DNA from: an uncultured Dietzia sp.
Lineage (GTDB): Bacteria > Actinomycetota > Actinomycetes > Mycobacteriales > Mycobacteriaceae
Direction: 5' to 3'
Length of the DNA: 60,687 bases
NCBI RefSeq assembly: GCF_937873725.1
Contig: NZ_CALMYY010000099.1
Location: 1-60,687, forward strand
The notes under the pieces were generated by a model, which was given only the letters and a program-made list of their open reading frames with translations, was not told the DNA's origin and ran no database searches. Of this stretch, positions 41,184 to 49,388 are shown in pieces (within the stretch, counting starts at the first letter, position 1; each line of letters opens with the position of its first letter). The position numbers were made by a program, and so were the translations under genes.

Positions 41184-42377
41184 ATGGGGGATCGGGCCAC
41201 GGCGTCGGAGGTCGAGGCGGCCGACTTCGCGGACATTCTCGCGGCCACCCGCGAGTACATCCGCACGGCCGTGGTGCCGCGCGAACAGGAGATCGCGGAC
41301 GCCGACGCGGTCCCGGAGGAGATCCGCGCCGGGCTGGCCGGGATGGGGATGTTCGGCTACGCCATCCCGCAGCGCTGGGGCGGGCTCGGGCTCGACCTGC
41401 GGCAGGACGTCGAGTTGGCGATGGAGTTCGGCTACACGACGCTGGCCATGCGCTCGCTCTTCGGAACCAACAACGGCATCGCCGGCCAGGTACTCGTGGG
41501 CTTCGGCACCGACGAGCAGAGGGAGCGGTGGCTGTCCCGGATCGCCTCCGGTGAGGTGATCGCCTCGTTCGCGCTCACCGAGGACGGCGCCGGCTCCAAC
41601 CCCGCGGGACTGAAGACCGGTGCGGTCCGCGACGGTGACGACTGGGTGATCGACGGCGTCAAGCGCTTCATCACCAACGCCCCCCTGGCCGGGCTGTTCG
41701 TGGTCTTCGCGCGCACGCGCCCCGCCGACGCCGACGGGACCGGGATCGCGGTCTTCCTCGTTCCGGCCGACACCCCCGGGGTCACGGTGGGGCCCAAGGA
41801 TTCGACGATGGGGCAGGAGGGGGCGTGGACCGCCGAGGTGGCCTTCCGGGGTGTCCGGGTGCCGGGGTCGGCGTTGGTCGGCGGGGACGAGGACGCCGGC
41901 TACCGGGCCGCCATGACCTCGCTCGCACGCGGCCGCATCCACATCGCCGCGGTGTCGGTGGGGACGGCGCAGCGGGCGCTCGACGAGTCGCTGGCCCACG
42001 CCGTGACCACCACGCAGGGCGGTACCCGGATCGGGGACTTCCAGCTGGTCCAGGCCATGCTCGCCGAGATCCAGACCGGCGTGATGGCCGGCCGCGCGTT
42101 GGTCCGCGAGGCCGCCGAGGCGTACGTGTCCGGCAGCGACCGGAGGATCGCCCCGTCGGCGGCCAAGCTCTACTGCACCGAGATGGTGGGCAGGGCGGCC
42201 GACCTCGCGGTCCAGATCCACGGCGGCACCGGCTACATGCGCGGGGTCCCCGTCGAGCGGATCTACCGCGACGTCCGGCTGCTGCGCCTGTACGAGGGCA
42301 CGAGCGAGATCCAGAAGCTGATCGTGGGCGGCGGACTCGTCCGCGGCGCGGTCGGCCGGGGCGCGGGATCGCGGTGA
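41184..42377 (+). CDS. Acyl-CoA dehydrogenase
   Basis: A 397-residue ACAD with ASFALTEDGAGSNPAGLKTGAV near 126, FITNAPLAGLFVVFARTRP near 162 and the catalytic glutamate in LYEGTSEIQKLIVGGG near 376. The layout is that of the short/medium-chain type (position and motif as in MCAD Glu376). GGAGGGTG ribosome site. Its TGA overlaps the GTG of the CoA-transferase gene. It shares a 102-bp divergent promoter region with the gene at 41081, where GCTAGC and AT-rich TGATAATAG are the only recognisable elements. Confidence 0.92.
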   Translation: MGDRATASEVEAADFADILAATREYIRTAVVPREQEIADADAVPEEIRAGLAGMGMFGYAIPQRWGGLGLDLRQDVELAMEFGYTTLAMRSLFGTNNGIAGQVLVGFGTDEQRERWLSRIASGEVIASFALTEDGAGSNPAGLKTGAVRDGDDWVIDGVKRFITNAPLAGLFVVFARTRPADADGTGIAVFLVPADTPGVTVGPKDSTMGQEGAWTAEVAFRGVRVPGSALVGGDEDAGYRAAMTSLARGRIHIAAVSVGTAQRALDESLAHAVTTTQGGTRIGDFQLVQAMLAEIQTGVMAGRALVREAAEAYVSGSDRRIAPSAAKLYCTEMVGRAADLAVQIHGGTGYMRGVPVERIYRDVRLLRLYEGTSEIQKLIVGGGLVRGAVGRGAGSR

Positions 42378-43585
42378 CAGGGGCTGAGGTGACAGGGCCC
42401 GAGTCGCCGGGGCCCGAGGACCAGCTTCCGCTGGCGGGCATCACCGTGGTGGCCGTGGAACAGGCGGTGGCCGCGCCCCTGGCCACCCGCCACCTGGCGG
42501 ACCTCGGCGCCCGTGTCATCAAGATCGAACGGCCAGGGGAGGGGGACTTCGCCCGCGCCTACGACGACACGGTCCACGGCCAGGGGTCCCACTTTGTGTG
42601 GCTCAACCGCGGCAAGGAGTCGATCGAACTCGACCTGGCCTCGGACCGCGGCCGCGGCGCCGCTCTCGCGCTGATCGACCGGGCCGATGTGGTGATCAGC
42701 AACCTGGCCCCCGGCGCGATGGACCGGCTCGGGCTGGGGGCGGCGGCACTCCGCGAGCGACGGGACGAGCTCGTCGTCGTCACCATCTCCGGGTACGGCG
42801 ACGCCGGGCCCTACACCCACCGCAAGGCCTACGACATGCTGGTCCAGGCCGAATCCGGGCTGTGCTCGATCACCGGCACGCCCGAGCAGGCCACCAAGAC
42901 CGGGGTGCCCGTCTCCGACATCGCCACGGGCATGTACACGCTGTCGGCGGTCCAGGCGGCGCTGCTGCGGCGGGAGCGGACCGGGCGCGGCGCGACGATC
43001 GAGGTGTCGATGCTCGAGGCCACCGCCGAATGGATGGGCCACCCCATGTACATCCGGATGTACGCGGGTCGGCAGGTCGGGCGCATGGGGCTCTCGCACG
43101 CCTCGATCTGCCCGTACGACGCGTTCCCCACGCGCGACGGGCGGGTGCTGATCGGCGTCCAGAACGATCGTGGATGGGCCGCGCTGGTGCGCGATGTCCT
43201 GGGTCGCCCCGACCTGGTCCACGACGAGCGGTACAGCACCAACATCGCGCGCGTGGCGCGGCGGGCGGAGGTGGACTCGCTGATCGGCGCGCTGACCAGG
43301 GGGTACGGTTCCGACGAGCTGGCCGGGCGGCTGGAGGAGTTCGGGGTGCCGGCGGCCCGGCTCAACGATGTGGCCGGGTTGATCGAGCATCCGCAGCTGG
43401 CCGCCCGCGACCGCTGGCGCGAGGTGGACACCCCCGGCGGGCGGGTACGGGGACTGCTGCCACCCATGACGTTTACAGACGTAGAGCTTGCGATGGGCGC
43501 CGTGCCCGCGCTGGGCCAACACACCGAGGCGATCCTGGCCGAGCTCGGCCTCGCCCTGGACGACACACCAGAAGGAGACGGATGA
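42374..43585 (+). CDS. Class III CoA-transferase (CaiB/BaiF family)
   Basis: A 403-residue protein: [45 protein letters not shown] near 20-65 and [21 protein letters not shown] near 75 mark the family III N-terminus; [21 protein letters not shown] lies near the dimer region. GTG start overlapping the ACAD stop (GTGA). The pair ACAD plus CoA-transferase suggests that the dehydrogenated product or a linked acid is charged by CoA exchange instead of ATP. Stop overlaps the start of the SDR gene. Confidence 0.9.
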   Translation: MTGAEVTGPESPGPEDQLPLAGITVVAVEQAVAAPLATRHLADLGARVIKIERPGEGDFARAYDDTVHGQGSHFVWLNRGKESIELDLASDRGRGAALALIDRADVVISNLAPGAMDRLGLGAAALRERRDELVVVTISGYGDAGPYTHRKAYDMLVQAESGLCSITGTPEQATKTGVPVSDIATGMYTLSAVQAALLRRERTGRGATIEVSMLEATAEWMGHPMYIRMYAGRQVGRMGLSHASICPYDAFPTRDGRVLIGVQNDRGWAALVRDVLGRPDLVHDERYSTNIARVARRAEVDSLIGALTRGYGSDELAGRLEEFGVPAARLNDVAGLIEHPQLAARDRWREVDTPGGRVRGLLPPMTFTDVELAMGAVPALGQHTEAILAELGLALDDTPEGDG

Positions 43586-44325
43586 TGGGACTGCTCGAGG
43601 GGAAGACCGCTGTCGTCACCGGTGGTGCGCGCGGGATCGGCCTGGAGATCGCACGCGCGTTCATCGAAGCCGGTGCGCGCGTGGTGGTGGGGGATGTCGA
43701 CGACGACGCCGGCGCCGCCGCGATCGTCGAACTGGGCGGCAGCGACAAGGCCCGCTACGCGCACTGCGACGTGCGCGACGCGGCGCAGGTCGAGGCGATG
43801 ATCGACGTGGCCGAGGAGGCGTTCGGCCCGCTCGGGGTGTTGGTCAACAACGCCGGAGTGACCCGTGACGCCACCATGCGCAAGATGACCGAAGAGCAGT
43901 TCGACGACATCATCGCCATCCACCTCAAGGGCACGTGGAACGGCACCCGTGCGGCGGCGAGCCGGATGCGTGACCACGGCGGCGGTGCGATCGTCAACCT
44001 CTCGTCGATCTCCGGCAAGGTCGGGCTGGTGGGGCAGACGAACTACTCCGCCGCCAAGGCCGGGATCGTGGGGCTGACCAAGGCGGCGGCCAAGGAGATC
44101 GCCTTCGCCGGGGTGCGCGTCAACGCGGTGCAGCCGGGCCTGGTCCGCACGGCCATGACGCTGGCGATGCCCGCGCACGTGTGGGAGGAGAAGCTGGCCG
44201 AGATCCCCATGGGGCGCGCCGCCGAGCCGTCCGAGGTGGCGCAGGTCGTGCTGTTCCTGGCCAGCGACATGTCCAGCTACATGACGGGGACGGTCCTCGA
44301 GATCACCGGCGGTCGGCACATCTGA
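43585..44325 (+). CDS. FabG-like short-chain dehydrogenase (3-oxoacyl/3-hydroxyacyl type)
   Basis: SDR of 246 residues: [15 protein letters not shown] near 14, [33 protein letters not shown] near 88, catalytic [23 protein letters not shown]. The NNAGVTRD motif is typical of FabG and 3-hydroxyacyl-CoA dehydrogenases of type II beta-oxidation. VVGDVDDD gives acidic residues after beta-2, favouring NAD. An ATG three bases earlier (43582) is also possible; AAGGAG at 43572-43577 fits 43585 better. Confidence 0.9.
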   Translation: MGLLEGKTAVVTGGARGIGLEIARAFIEAGARVVVGDVDDDAGAAAIVELGGSDKARYAHCDVRDAAQVEAMIDVAEEAFGPLGVLVNNAGVTRDATMRKMTEEQFDDIIAIHLKGTWNGTRAAASRMRDHGGGAIVNLSSISGKVGLVGQTNYSAAKAGIVGLTKAAAKEIAFAGVRVNAVQPGLVRTAMTLAMPAHVWEEKLAEIPMGRAAEPSEVAQVVLFLASDMSSYMTGTVLEITGGRHI

Positions 44326-44341
44326 CGGCGGGTCGGCGACC

Positions 44342-45109
44342 TCAGCCCCCGAGGTCCCAGCGGATCGGCTGCTCCAGCGCGGTGCGGAAGCGTTTCTCGA
44401 GGTAGGTCGTGTGCTCGGTGATGTGCCGGGCCATGAGGGAGGAGGCGGCGTCCGCGTCGGCGTCGGCGATCGCGGTGTAGATCTCCTCGTGGATCGCGCA
44501 CGTGTGGTCGCGCTGGCGCTTGGGGTATTCGACCCCCATGGTGGCGCCGGCGAGGATGCCGACCATCGCGTCGAAGAGGTAGCCGAACAGCGCGTTGCCG
44601 GAGCCCCAGGCGATGAGGGCGTGGAAGTGCTCCGAGCCGGCGGTGAAGGCCGCGGTGTCGCGGCTGTCGGCGCGCAGTGACCCGACGTTGGCGCGCAGTC
44701 TCTCCAGCGCCTCCGGGCTCATCCGCTGCGCCGCGAGCCGCGCGAGGGGCGGCTCCATGACCGCGCGCGCCTCCATGATCGTGGAGAACGGCGCGTTCTC
44801 GAACTGCAGGAGCAGGCTCAGCGAGGCGGCGAGCGTGCCGGCGTCGGGCTGCTGGACGATCGGGCCGCCGCCGGGACCGGGCTTGAGCGTCAGCGCCCCC
44901 TGCAGCTCGAGGTAGCGCAGCGATTCGCGGAGGGTGCCGCGGCCGACGCCGTACTCCTCGAGCATCAGGTGCTCGGGCGGCAGCCGATCGCCCACGGTGT
45001 TGCCGCGGCGGGCGATGTCCTCGACGATCTGCTTGGCCACCAGCAGCGCCGTCTTCTGCGGGCGCTTGACGCCACCGGTGCCTCGGGGCGTCCCCGGGAC
45101 CGCGGTCAC
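44342..45109 (-). CDS. GntR-family (FadR subfamily) regulator of module 3
   Basis: A 255-residue regulator. Winged helix: QIVEDIARRGNTVGDRLPPEHLMLEEYGVGRGTLRESLRYLELQGALTLKPGPGGG (positions about 25-80). The FCD effector domain has EARAVMEPPLARLAAQRM and SEHFHALIAWGSGNALFGYLFDA with His residues for metal/ligand binding. Acyl-CoAs or carboxylates are usual ligands. The GTG at 45107-45109 overlaps the stop of the MaoC gene, so the regulator is made from the same transcript. The site ATGTCGTACAT at 46145 is a probable target. Confidence 0.9.
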   Translation of the reverse strand: MTAVPGTPRGTGGVKRPQKTALLVAKQIVEDIARRGNTVGDRLPPEHLMLEEYGVGRGTLRESLRYLELQGALTLKPGPGGGPIVQQPDAGTLAASLSLLLQFENAPFSTIMEARAVMEPPLARLAAQRMSPEALERLRANVGSLRADSRDTAAFTAGSEHFHALIAWGSGNALFGYLFDAMVGILAGATMGVEYPKRQRDHTCAIHEEIYTAIADADADAASSLMARHITEHTTYLEKRFRTALEQPIRWDLGG

Positions 45110-46134
45110 GACGGCATCAGGACGGTGTACGCCCAGTCCAGGACGTCGGCGTCCCCGTCCGGGCGGTGGGCCCGCACCACCGAGCGCAGATCCAGGGCGG
45201 TACCGCCGCCCGCCAGCGGGGTGGCGGCCCCGACGCTGACGTCGCTCGAGAGCGTGTCGCCCTCGTGGACCGGCCCGGTGTGGTCGCACGACTGCCAGCC
45301 GAGGACGGTGAGGATCGACGGGAGCATCCGCGTGGCCTGGGAGAGGGCCAGCCCGATGGTGTGACCGCCGTAGACCAGCCTGCGGCCACCGGCGGCGCGG
45401 TGATCGTGGTGCACCGCCGCGAGGTTGAGGGTGAGGCGGGCCAGTTCCGGGGCGCTCGACACCACGTCGGCGCTCGAGCGCAGCACCGTCCCGGCGGCAG
45501 GGGCCTCGCCGGTGGTGCCGGGGACGAGGGAGGGGTAGGCGCCGAGGTTCCAGCCGGGCGGCGTGGACCACGGGGCGGGGCTGTGGGTGCCGATGGCGGA
45601 CAGGTCGTCGGACCCGGCCCGGGGCCCGGCTCCGGCGCTACTGCCCGGTCGACGGGGAAGCATCGCGCAGCGGTGGAAGTCCAGCACCGTGCGCCCGGCC
45701 TGGTCCGTGGTGGTCATGCGCAGCGCCGCCAGGCCGGTGGGCGGGCGGCCCACCCTGTCCCGGTTCGGGGCGAGGCCCACGACCTCGGTGCGGGTGGAGA
45801 GGGTGTCGCCGATGCGGGGGAAGTGGTGGAAGTGCAGGCCCCGGTAGAAGAGGTTGGCCTTGACGCGTTGCGTGACGACGGTGGACTGGCCGATCGCGAC
45901 GTCGGTCACCAGTCCGGGGTGCGCGATCGGCCCGCCGGTGACGGACTCCGCCAGCGTGCGGTCGAGCGGCAGTCGCAGCCGGTCGCCCAGGATCGCCTGG
46001 TGCGCGGCGGCCAGTCCGTCGGTCAGCGTCAGCGACGGGCTGTGGAAGACCTGTCCCTTCGCGAGGTCGTCGAAGCCGGGTCCGCCGAACTGGATGGGCT
46101 CCCGTTCTGATCCGCCCGCATTGGCCATAACCAT
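45106..46134 (-). CDS. Double-hot-dog MaoC-type hydratase (mesaconyl-CoA hydratase-like)
   Basis: A 342-residue protein with two hot-dog domains. FDDLAKGQVFHSPSLTLTDGLAAAHQAILGDRL opens the first and ANLFYRGLHFHHFPRIGDTLSTRTEVVGL follows; YPSLVPGTTGEAPAAGTVL and RRLVYGGHTIGLALSQATRMLPSILTVLGWQSCDHTGPVHEGDTL form the second. Related proteins hydrate branched or dicarboxylic enoyl-CoAs. The ATG at 46134 is preferred to one at 46155: CATAAT (46141-46146) is a -10 box seven bases before it, implying a leaderless start. Followed by the GntR gene with a four-base overlap. Confidence 0.82.
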   Translation of the reverse strand: MVMANAGGSEREPIQFGGPGFDDLAKGQVFHSPSLTLTDGLAAAHQAILGDRLRLPLDRTLAESVTGGPIAHPGLVTDVAIGQSTVVTQRVKANLFYRGLHFHHFPRIGDTLSTRTEVVGLAPNRDRVGRPPTGLAALRMTTTDQAGRTVLDFHRCAMLPRRPGSSAGAGPRAGSDDLSAIGTHSPAPWSTPPGWNLGAYPSLVPGTTGEAPAAGTVLRSSADVVSSAPELARLTLNLAAVHHDHRAAGGRRLVYGGHTIGLALSQATRMLPSILTVLGWQSCDHTGPVHEGDTLSSDVSVGAATPLAGGGTALDLRSVVRAHRPDGDADVLDWAYTVLMPS

Positions 46135-46140
46135 GCGAAT

Positions 46141-46155
46141 GATTATGTCGTACAT
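46141..46155. promoter_or_regulatory. FadR-type operator and -10 box between divergent operons
   Basis: ATGTCGTACAT (46145-46155) is an inverted repeat ATGT-N3-ACAT, matching the GT-N3-AC core of FadR-subfamily GntR operators. It overlaps the minus-strand -10 box CATAAT (46141-46146). It lies between the MaoC-GntR operon and the ACAD-MaoC-thiolase operon, so one regulator could control both. Confidence 0.6.
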
Positions 46156-46199
46156 TGGGTCGAAGCGGAGAGAAGCCAGACGAGCAGAGCGGGGCGGGC

Positions 46200-47354
46200 G
46201 TGCCGGAGTTGAACGAGGAAGAGGCCTATCTGGTCGCCACCGTCCGGGCGTTCATCGATCGCGAGGTCAAGCCGTCGGTCCTCGAGGTCGAGCACGCCGA
46301 CGAGTATCCGGGCCGCTGGATCGACCAGATGAAGCAGATCGGGATCTACGGGCTGGCCGTGCCCGAGGAGTACGGCGGGACCCCGGTGTCGATGCCCTGC
46401 TACGTGCGCATCACCGAGGAACTGGCCCGCGGCTGGATGACCCTCGCCGGCGCCATGGGCGGCCACACGGTCGTGGCCACGCTGCTGGCGGAGTTCGGTA
46501 CCGAGGAGCAGAAGCGCGCCTACTTGCCCCGGCTCGCCACCGGCGAGATGCGGGCGACCATGGCGCTGACCGAACCCGGCGGCGGCTCGGACCTGCAGGC
46601 CATGACCACGACGGCCGTCCGCGAGGGGGACGAGCTGGTGATCTCCGGCGCCAAGACGTTCATCACCAACGCGCGTCGCGCCGGGCTCATCGCACTGATG
46701 TGCAAGACCGATCCCGCGGCCGAGCCGAGGCACTGGGGGATCTCGATCGTCCTGGTCGAGCACGGCCCCGGCCTGACCGTCTCCCGCGACCTGCCCAAGC
46801 TCGGCTATAAGGGCGTAGAGACCTGCGAGCTGTCGTTCGACGGGTACCGGACCCCGGCCGCCCGGATCCTCGGCGGGGAGCCGGGGAGGGGCTTCGGGCA
46901 GATGATGAAGGGTCTGGAGACCGGCCGGATCCAGGTCGCGAGCCGGGCCCTCGGCGTGGCGGCGGCTGCGCTCGAGGACTCGCTGGCCTACGCGCAGTCC
47001 AGGGAGTCGTTCGGCCAGCCCATCTGGAAGCACCAGGCCATCGGCCACCACCTGGCGAACATGGCGACCAAGCTCACCGCCGCCCGCCAGCTCACCCTGT
47101 TCGCCGCCGAGAAGTACGACGCCGGTCAGCGCTGCGACATGGAGGCCGGGATGGCCAAGCTGTTCGCCTCCGAGGTGGGGATGGAGATCGCGCTCGACGC
47201 GGTCCGCATCCACGGCGGGTACGGCTACTCCACCGAGTTCGACGTGGAACGCTACTTCCGCGACGCCCCGCTGATGATCGTCGGCGAGGGCACCAACGAG
47301 ATCCAACGCAACGTGATCGCCGCGCAACTCGTGGCACGAGGAGGACTTCAATGA
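46200..47354 (+). CDS. Acyl-CoA dehydrogenase
   Basis: A 384-residue ACAD: ATMALTEPGGGSDLQAMTTTAV near 120, ISGAKTFITNARRAGLIALMCKT near 150, ESFGQPIWKHQAIGHHLANMATKL near 270 and the catalytic Glu in VGEGTNEIQRNVIAAQL at the end. The GTG at 46200 is chosen because PELNEEEAYLVATVRAF that follows matches where the fold begins; a TTG at 46155 would fall in the operator. No strong ribosome site. Overlaps the MaoC gene (ATGA). Part of a complete beta-oxidation unit with the two genes behind it. Confidence 0.9.
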   Translation: MPELNEEEAYLVATVRAFIDREVKPSVLEVEHADEYPGRWIDQMKQIGIYGLAVPEEYGGTPVSMPCYVRITEELARGWMTLAGAMGGHTVVATLLAEFGTEEQKRAYLPRLATGEMRATMALTEPGGGSDLQAMTTTAVREGDELVISGAKTFITNARRAGLIALMCKTDPAAEPRHWGISIVLVEHGPGLTVSRDLPKLGYKGVETCELSFDGYRTPAARILGGEPGRGFGQMMKGLETGRIQVASRALGVAAAALEDSLAYAQSRESFGQPIWKHQAIGHHLANMATKLTAARQLTLFAAEKYDAGQRCDMEAGMAKLFASEVGMEIALDAVRIHGGYGYSTEFDVERYFRDAPLMIVGEGTNEIQRNVIAAQLVARGGLQ

Positions 47355-47803
47355 CCGTGTTCGAGGGACTCGACCGGGTCGAGGCCGCGGTCGGCACGCA
47401 CATCGGTTACAGCGACTGGCTGGAGATCACCCAGGATCGGGTCGACGCGTTTGCCGACGCCACCGGCGACCACCAGTGGATCCACGTCGACCCTGCCCGG
47501 GCCGCCGAGGGGCCGTACGGCGCCACCATCGCGCACGGCTACCTCACGCTCTCGCTGCTGCCGGCGCTCACCGCGGAGCTGATGGACATCCGCGGCTTCG
47601 CGATGATGATCAACTACGGGCTGGAGAAGCTGCGTTTCCCCGCGGCCGTGAAGGTCGGCTCCCGGATCCGGGCCGGGGTCGAGTTCACCTCGCTCGAGCG
47701 CAGATCCTCCGGGGTGCAGCTGAACAGCCTCGTGACGGTCGAGATCGAGGGCGGCGACCGGCCTGCGCTCGTGGCCGAGACCGTCCGCCTGATGGTCCCG
47801 TGA
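47351..47803 (+). CDS. MaoC-like (R)-enoyl-CoA hydratase
   Basis: A 150-residue hot-dog hydratase with FADATGDHQWIHVDPARAAEGPYGATIAHGYLTLSLLPAL; catalytic Asp and His in D-H-Q-W-I-H. Paralogue of the gene at 30933. Start overlaps the ACAD stop. Together with the ACAD and the thiolase it supplies three of the four beta-oxidation steps; the SDR at 43585 could supply the fourth. Confidence 0.9.
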   Translation: MTVFEGLDRVEAAVGTHIGYSDWLEITQDRVDAFADATGDHQWIHVDPARAAEGPYGATIAHGYLTLSLLPALTAELMDIRGFAMMINYGLEKLRFPAAVKVGSRIRAGVEFTSLERRSSGVQLNSLVTVEIEGGDRPALVAETVRLMVP

Positions 47804-47831
47804 GCGGGCGGCCGCGGCGAAGGGAGGCCGG

Positions 47832-49109
47832 GTGACGCCGCCGGCGCAGGGGACCCGGCCCGGCTCCCGGATGGCGGCCGCGCTGACCGACGTCGTGATC
47901 TGTGAGCCCGTCCGCACCCCTGTGGGTCGGCGGGGCGGCGCGCTGGCCCCGCTGCAGGCCGCCGACCTGGCCGCCGCCGCGATCCGTGGACTCGTCGAGT
48001 GCACCGGGGTGGAGCCGACGCAGATCGACGACGTGATACTGGGCCAGTGCTATCCCAACGGTGAGGCCCCGGCGATCGGCCGGGTGGCCGCGCTCGACGC
48101 CGGCCTGGACATCTCCACCCCGGGTGCCCAGCTCGACCGCCGGTGCGGATCCGGGCTGCAGGCCGTGCTCAACGCCGCGATGCAGGTCGCGGTGGGCGTC
48201 AGCGAGGTGGTGATCGCCGGCGGTGTCGAGTCCATGTCCGGAAGCGAGATGTACGCCCTCGGCCTGCGCGACGGGGTCCGGGGCGACCGCCTCGAGTTCA
48301 CCGACCGCATCGCCCGCGGCCGCGTGACCTCCGGGGGGCGCGACTACCCGGTCGAGGGCGGGATGCTCGAGACCGCGGAGAACCTCCGGGCCGAGTACTC
48401 GATCTCCCGGGCCGAACAGGACGAGCTGGCGGCGGAGAGTCAACGCCGCGCGATCGCGGCCCAGGACGCAGGAGTGTTCGACGACGAGATCGTGCCCGTG
48501 CGGGTCCCGGGGAGAAGGGGCGACGACGACGTCGTCGTCGCCACCGACGAACACCCGCGCCGAGGCGTCACGGCCTCGTCCCTCGCCGCGCTGCGCCCCG
48601 TCCGGTCCCGCGTCGACCCCGCGGCGACCGTGACCGCCGGCAACGCCTCCGGCGAGAACGACGGCGCGTCGGTGTGCATCGTCTCCACCCGGGCCCGCGC
48701 CGCCGAGCTGGGACTGCGCGCCTACGTCCGCCCGCTCGGCTGGGCGGTGACCGGCGTCCACCCCGCGCGCATGGGCATCGGCCCCGTCTCCGCGACCGAC
48801 CGCCTGCTCGCCGACCTTGACCTGCGGCTGGCGGACTTCGACCTCATCGAACTCAACGAGGCGTTCGCCGCCCAGGTGCTCGCGTGCCTGCGCGAATGGG
48901 AGGCCGGCCACGGGTTCACGCGCGCCGACCGCGAGCGGCTCAACGTCCACGGTTCGGGCATCTCGCTCGGCCACCCCGTGGGCGCCACGGGGGCCCGCAT
49001 CCTCACCACGATGTCCCGCGAACTCGCGCGGCGCGACGGGCGCTACGCGCTCGAGACGATGTGCCTCGGCGGCGGGCAAGGGCTTGCCGCGGCCTTCGAG
49101 AAGCTGTGA
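47832..49109 (+). CDS. Acetyl-CoA acyltransferase (thiolase)
   Basis: A 425-residue thiolase with a complete active site: DRRCGSGLQAVLNA near 108, GHPVGATG near 382 and MCLGGGQG near 412. An insertion of charged residues (VPGRRGDDDVVVATDEHPRRGV near 225) makes it longer than usual. The GTG at 47832 has GGGAGG upstream; an ATG at 47871 would drop 13 residues before the conserved VVICEPVRTPVG. Last gene of the island; core genes start after the next 226 bp. Confidence 0.9.
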   Translation: MTPPAQGTRPGSRMAAALTDVVICEPVRTPVGRRGGALAPLQAADLAAAAIRGLVECTGVEPTQIDDVILGQCYPNGEAPAIGRVAALDAGLDISTPGAQLDRRCGSGLQAVLNAAMQVAVGVSEVVIAGGVESMSGSEMYALGLRDGVRGDRLEFTDRIARGRVTSGGRDYPVEGGMLETAENLRAEYSISRAEQDELAAESQRRAIAAQDAGVFDDEIVPVRVPGRRGDDDVVVATDEHPRRGVTASSLAALRPVRSRVDPAATVTAGNASGENDGASVCIVSTRARAAELGLRAYVRPLGWAVTGVHPARMGIGPVSATDRLLADLDLRLADFDLIELNEAFAAQVLACLREWEAGHGFTRADRERLNVHGSGISLGHPVGATGARILTTMSRELARRDGRYALETMCLGGGQGLAAAFEKL

Positions 49110-49335
49110 GCCGGCAGCCCGCAGAATTCACGTGGACTTAACTACACCGGTGTGATTCGGGCGTAGCGTCGCGGGCAACGGTCGGTGGGGAAGCCGGCCG
49201 TCGGGAGGTCTCAGCGGATGATCGTCACACGCGATCTCACAGGGGGCCGGCACCCGGCCCCGTCACCACCCGGTGACCTGAGCCGACCGGTCCACCCCCA
49301 GCTCGCCCGCGGGTGCCGCGGGCCAGGAGTCCGCC
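49110..49335 (+). promoter_or_regulatory. Structured leader in front of the PhoH gene
   Basis: 226 bp containing a perfect palindrome ACACCGGTGT (49146-49155), a hairpin ACGGTCGG...CCGGCCGT around GGGGAAG (about 49179-49201) and a GGGGCCGG...CCGGCCCC stem near 49243-49262. These could fold in an mRNA leader. No known riboswitch class can be assigned by eye. The region also holds the start of a small overlapping frame described separately. Confidence 0.4.
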
Positions 49336-49388
49336 GTGACCGACACCGTACGCACCTACGTCCTCGACACCTCGGTTCTGCTCTCTGA
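49218..49388 (+). CDS. Small basic protein overlapping the PhoH start; PhoAT-like candidate
   Basis: A 56-codon frame starts ATG ATC GTC ACA at 49218 with GGGAGG nine bases upstream and overlaps the first 53 bases of the PhoH gene in another frame. The product is Arg/Pro/His-rich ([16 protein letters not shown]). In mycobacteria phoH2 is preceded by phoAT, a small antitoxin gene overlapping the toxin gene, so position fits. Sequence alone does not prove it: high-GC shadow frames are often Arg-rich. Confidence 0.4.
   Translation: MIVTRDLTGGRHPAPSPPGDLSRPVHPQLARGCRGPGVRRDRHRTHLRPRHLGSAL

Noticed and set aside
2941..49109. Insertion sequences, integrases, tRNA genes or CRISPR arrays
   Set aside because: I saw no transposase or integrase motifs, no tRNA-like cloverleaf and no regularly spaced repeats. 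The only tandem repeats are the 15-bp units at 37515 and the 188-bp fault at 35721.
49110..49335. Cyclic-di-AMP (ydaO) or cobalamin riboswitch before the PhoH gene
   Set aside because: Hairpins are present but I could not match the conserved cores of these classes by eye. An Rfam covariance search of 49110-49335 would decide.
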